Shown: one piece after another, positions 5,789 through 5,919 of the stretch
Position numbering within the stretch: the stretch's first letter is position 1
Layout: every line of letters starts with the position of its first letter
From: Spirochaetaceae bacterium
GTDB taxonomy: Bacteria; Spirochaetota; Spirochaetia; Treponematales; Breznakiellaceae
NCBI GenBank assembly: GCA_031269165.1
Contig: JAISZQ010000124.1
Coordinates: forward strand, 1 to 5,919
Reading direction: 5' to 3'
Length of the DNA: 5,919 bases
The notes under the pieces: generated by a model
Told to the model about the DNA's origin: nothing
The model's database searches: none
The model's input: the letters and a program-made list of their open reading frames with translations, nothing else
Position numbers and translations under genes: made by a program

Positions 5789-5820
5789 GGGGAAAGCCTT
5801 CCACTGTCAACAACTTAAGC
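5789..5820 (-). repeat. REP-like 32-bp element, copy C (inverted, degenerate stem)
   Basis: Same orientation as copy B, with 26 of 32 positions identical to it. The TGTCAACAA tail is perfectly kept, but the palindrome is damaged: GGAA (5791-5794) still pairs with TTCC (5799-5802), while the next outer pair is broken by an A at 5803. This looks like an older or decayed member of the family. Confidence 0.7.
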
Positions 5821-5838
5821 AAAGGGAATATAAGAGTG

Positions 5839-5919
5839 GTCAACGGATTACACAGATTTTTAGTTTTTTTGTCCGCGAATGTACGCGAATACGCACTGCT
5901 GGGTATGTATTATTCGTAT
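5839..5919 (+). repeat. Dispersed intergenic repeat, right copy (cut by window end)
   Basis: Second copy of the repeat at 56-146, in direct orientation: 36 bp identical at 5855-5890 and 19 bp identical at 5901-5919, where the window ends. It has two GCGAAT units where the left copy has three. The right arm of the inverted repeat seen at the left (to 166) would be expected just beyond the window. Confidence 0.85.

Overview
The window looks like chromosomal DNA of a fairly GC-rich bacterium. It holds four protein genes framed on both sides by repeat-rich, gene-free DNA. The hisH-hisF pair, the lone CheY-type receiver, the very divergent AddB-like nuclease and the abundance of dispersed intergenic repeats fit a spirochaete of the Treponema group. 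That placement is an inference from gene style, not from a marker gene, and I hold it only moderately.

Layout: (1) 1-305 has no gene. It contains a dispersed repeat (56-146) that is part of a large imperfect inverted repeat (89-166), then a REP-like 32-bp element (174-205). (2) 306-3422 (+) encodes a 1038-residue protein whose C-terminus is a RecB/AddB-type PD-(D/E)XK nuclease domain with the four cysteines of a 4Fe-4S nuclease. The gene carries an in-frame 21-bp triple repeat near its 5' end. (3) After a 40-bp convergent gap, hisF (3463-4239, -) and hisH (4236-4862, -) lie on the opposite strand with a 4-bp overlap. (4) A 161-bp structured spacer (4863-5023) separates hisH from a single-domain response regulator (5024-5452, -), which has a clear Shine-Dalgarno site and a good sigma70-type promoter. 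(5) 5509-5919 has no gene. It holds a strong 7-bp hairpin, two inverted copies of the REP-like element, a short tandem duplication and a second copy of the dispersed repeat seen at the left edge.

How the parts relate: HisH and HisF are the two subunits of imidazole-glycerol-phosphate synthase (histidine biosynthesis with AICAR release), and their overlap suggests translational coupling. They may be read from the cheY-like promoter upstream, or from a weak promoter just ahead of hisH. The AddB-like protein should act in double-strand break end-processing with an AddA-type helicase, but no addA is visible here. The receiver protein is unrelated to either pathway on sequence grounds. The most unusual material is the repeat architecture: direct copies of one family about 5.8 kb apart bracket the whole gene block, and members of a second, hairpin-forming family lie just inside them in opposite orientations.
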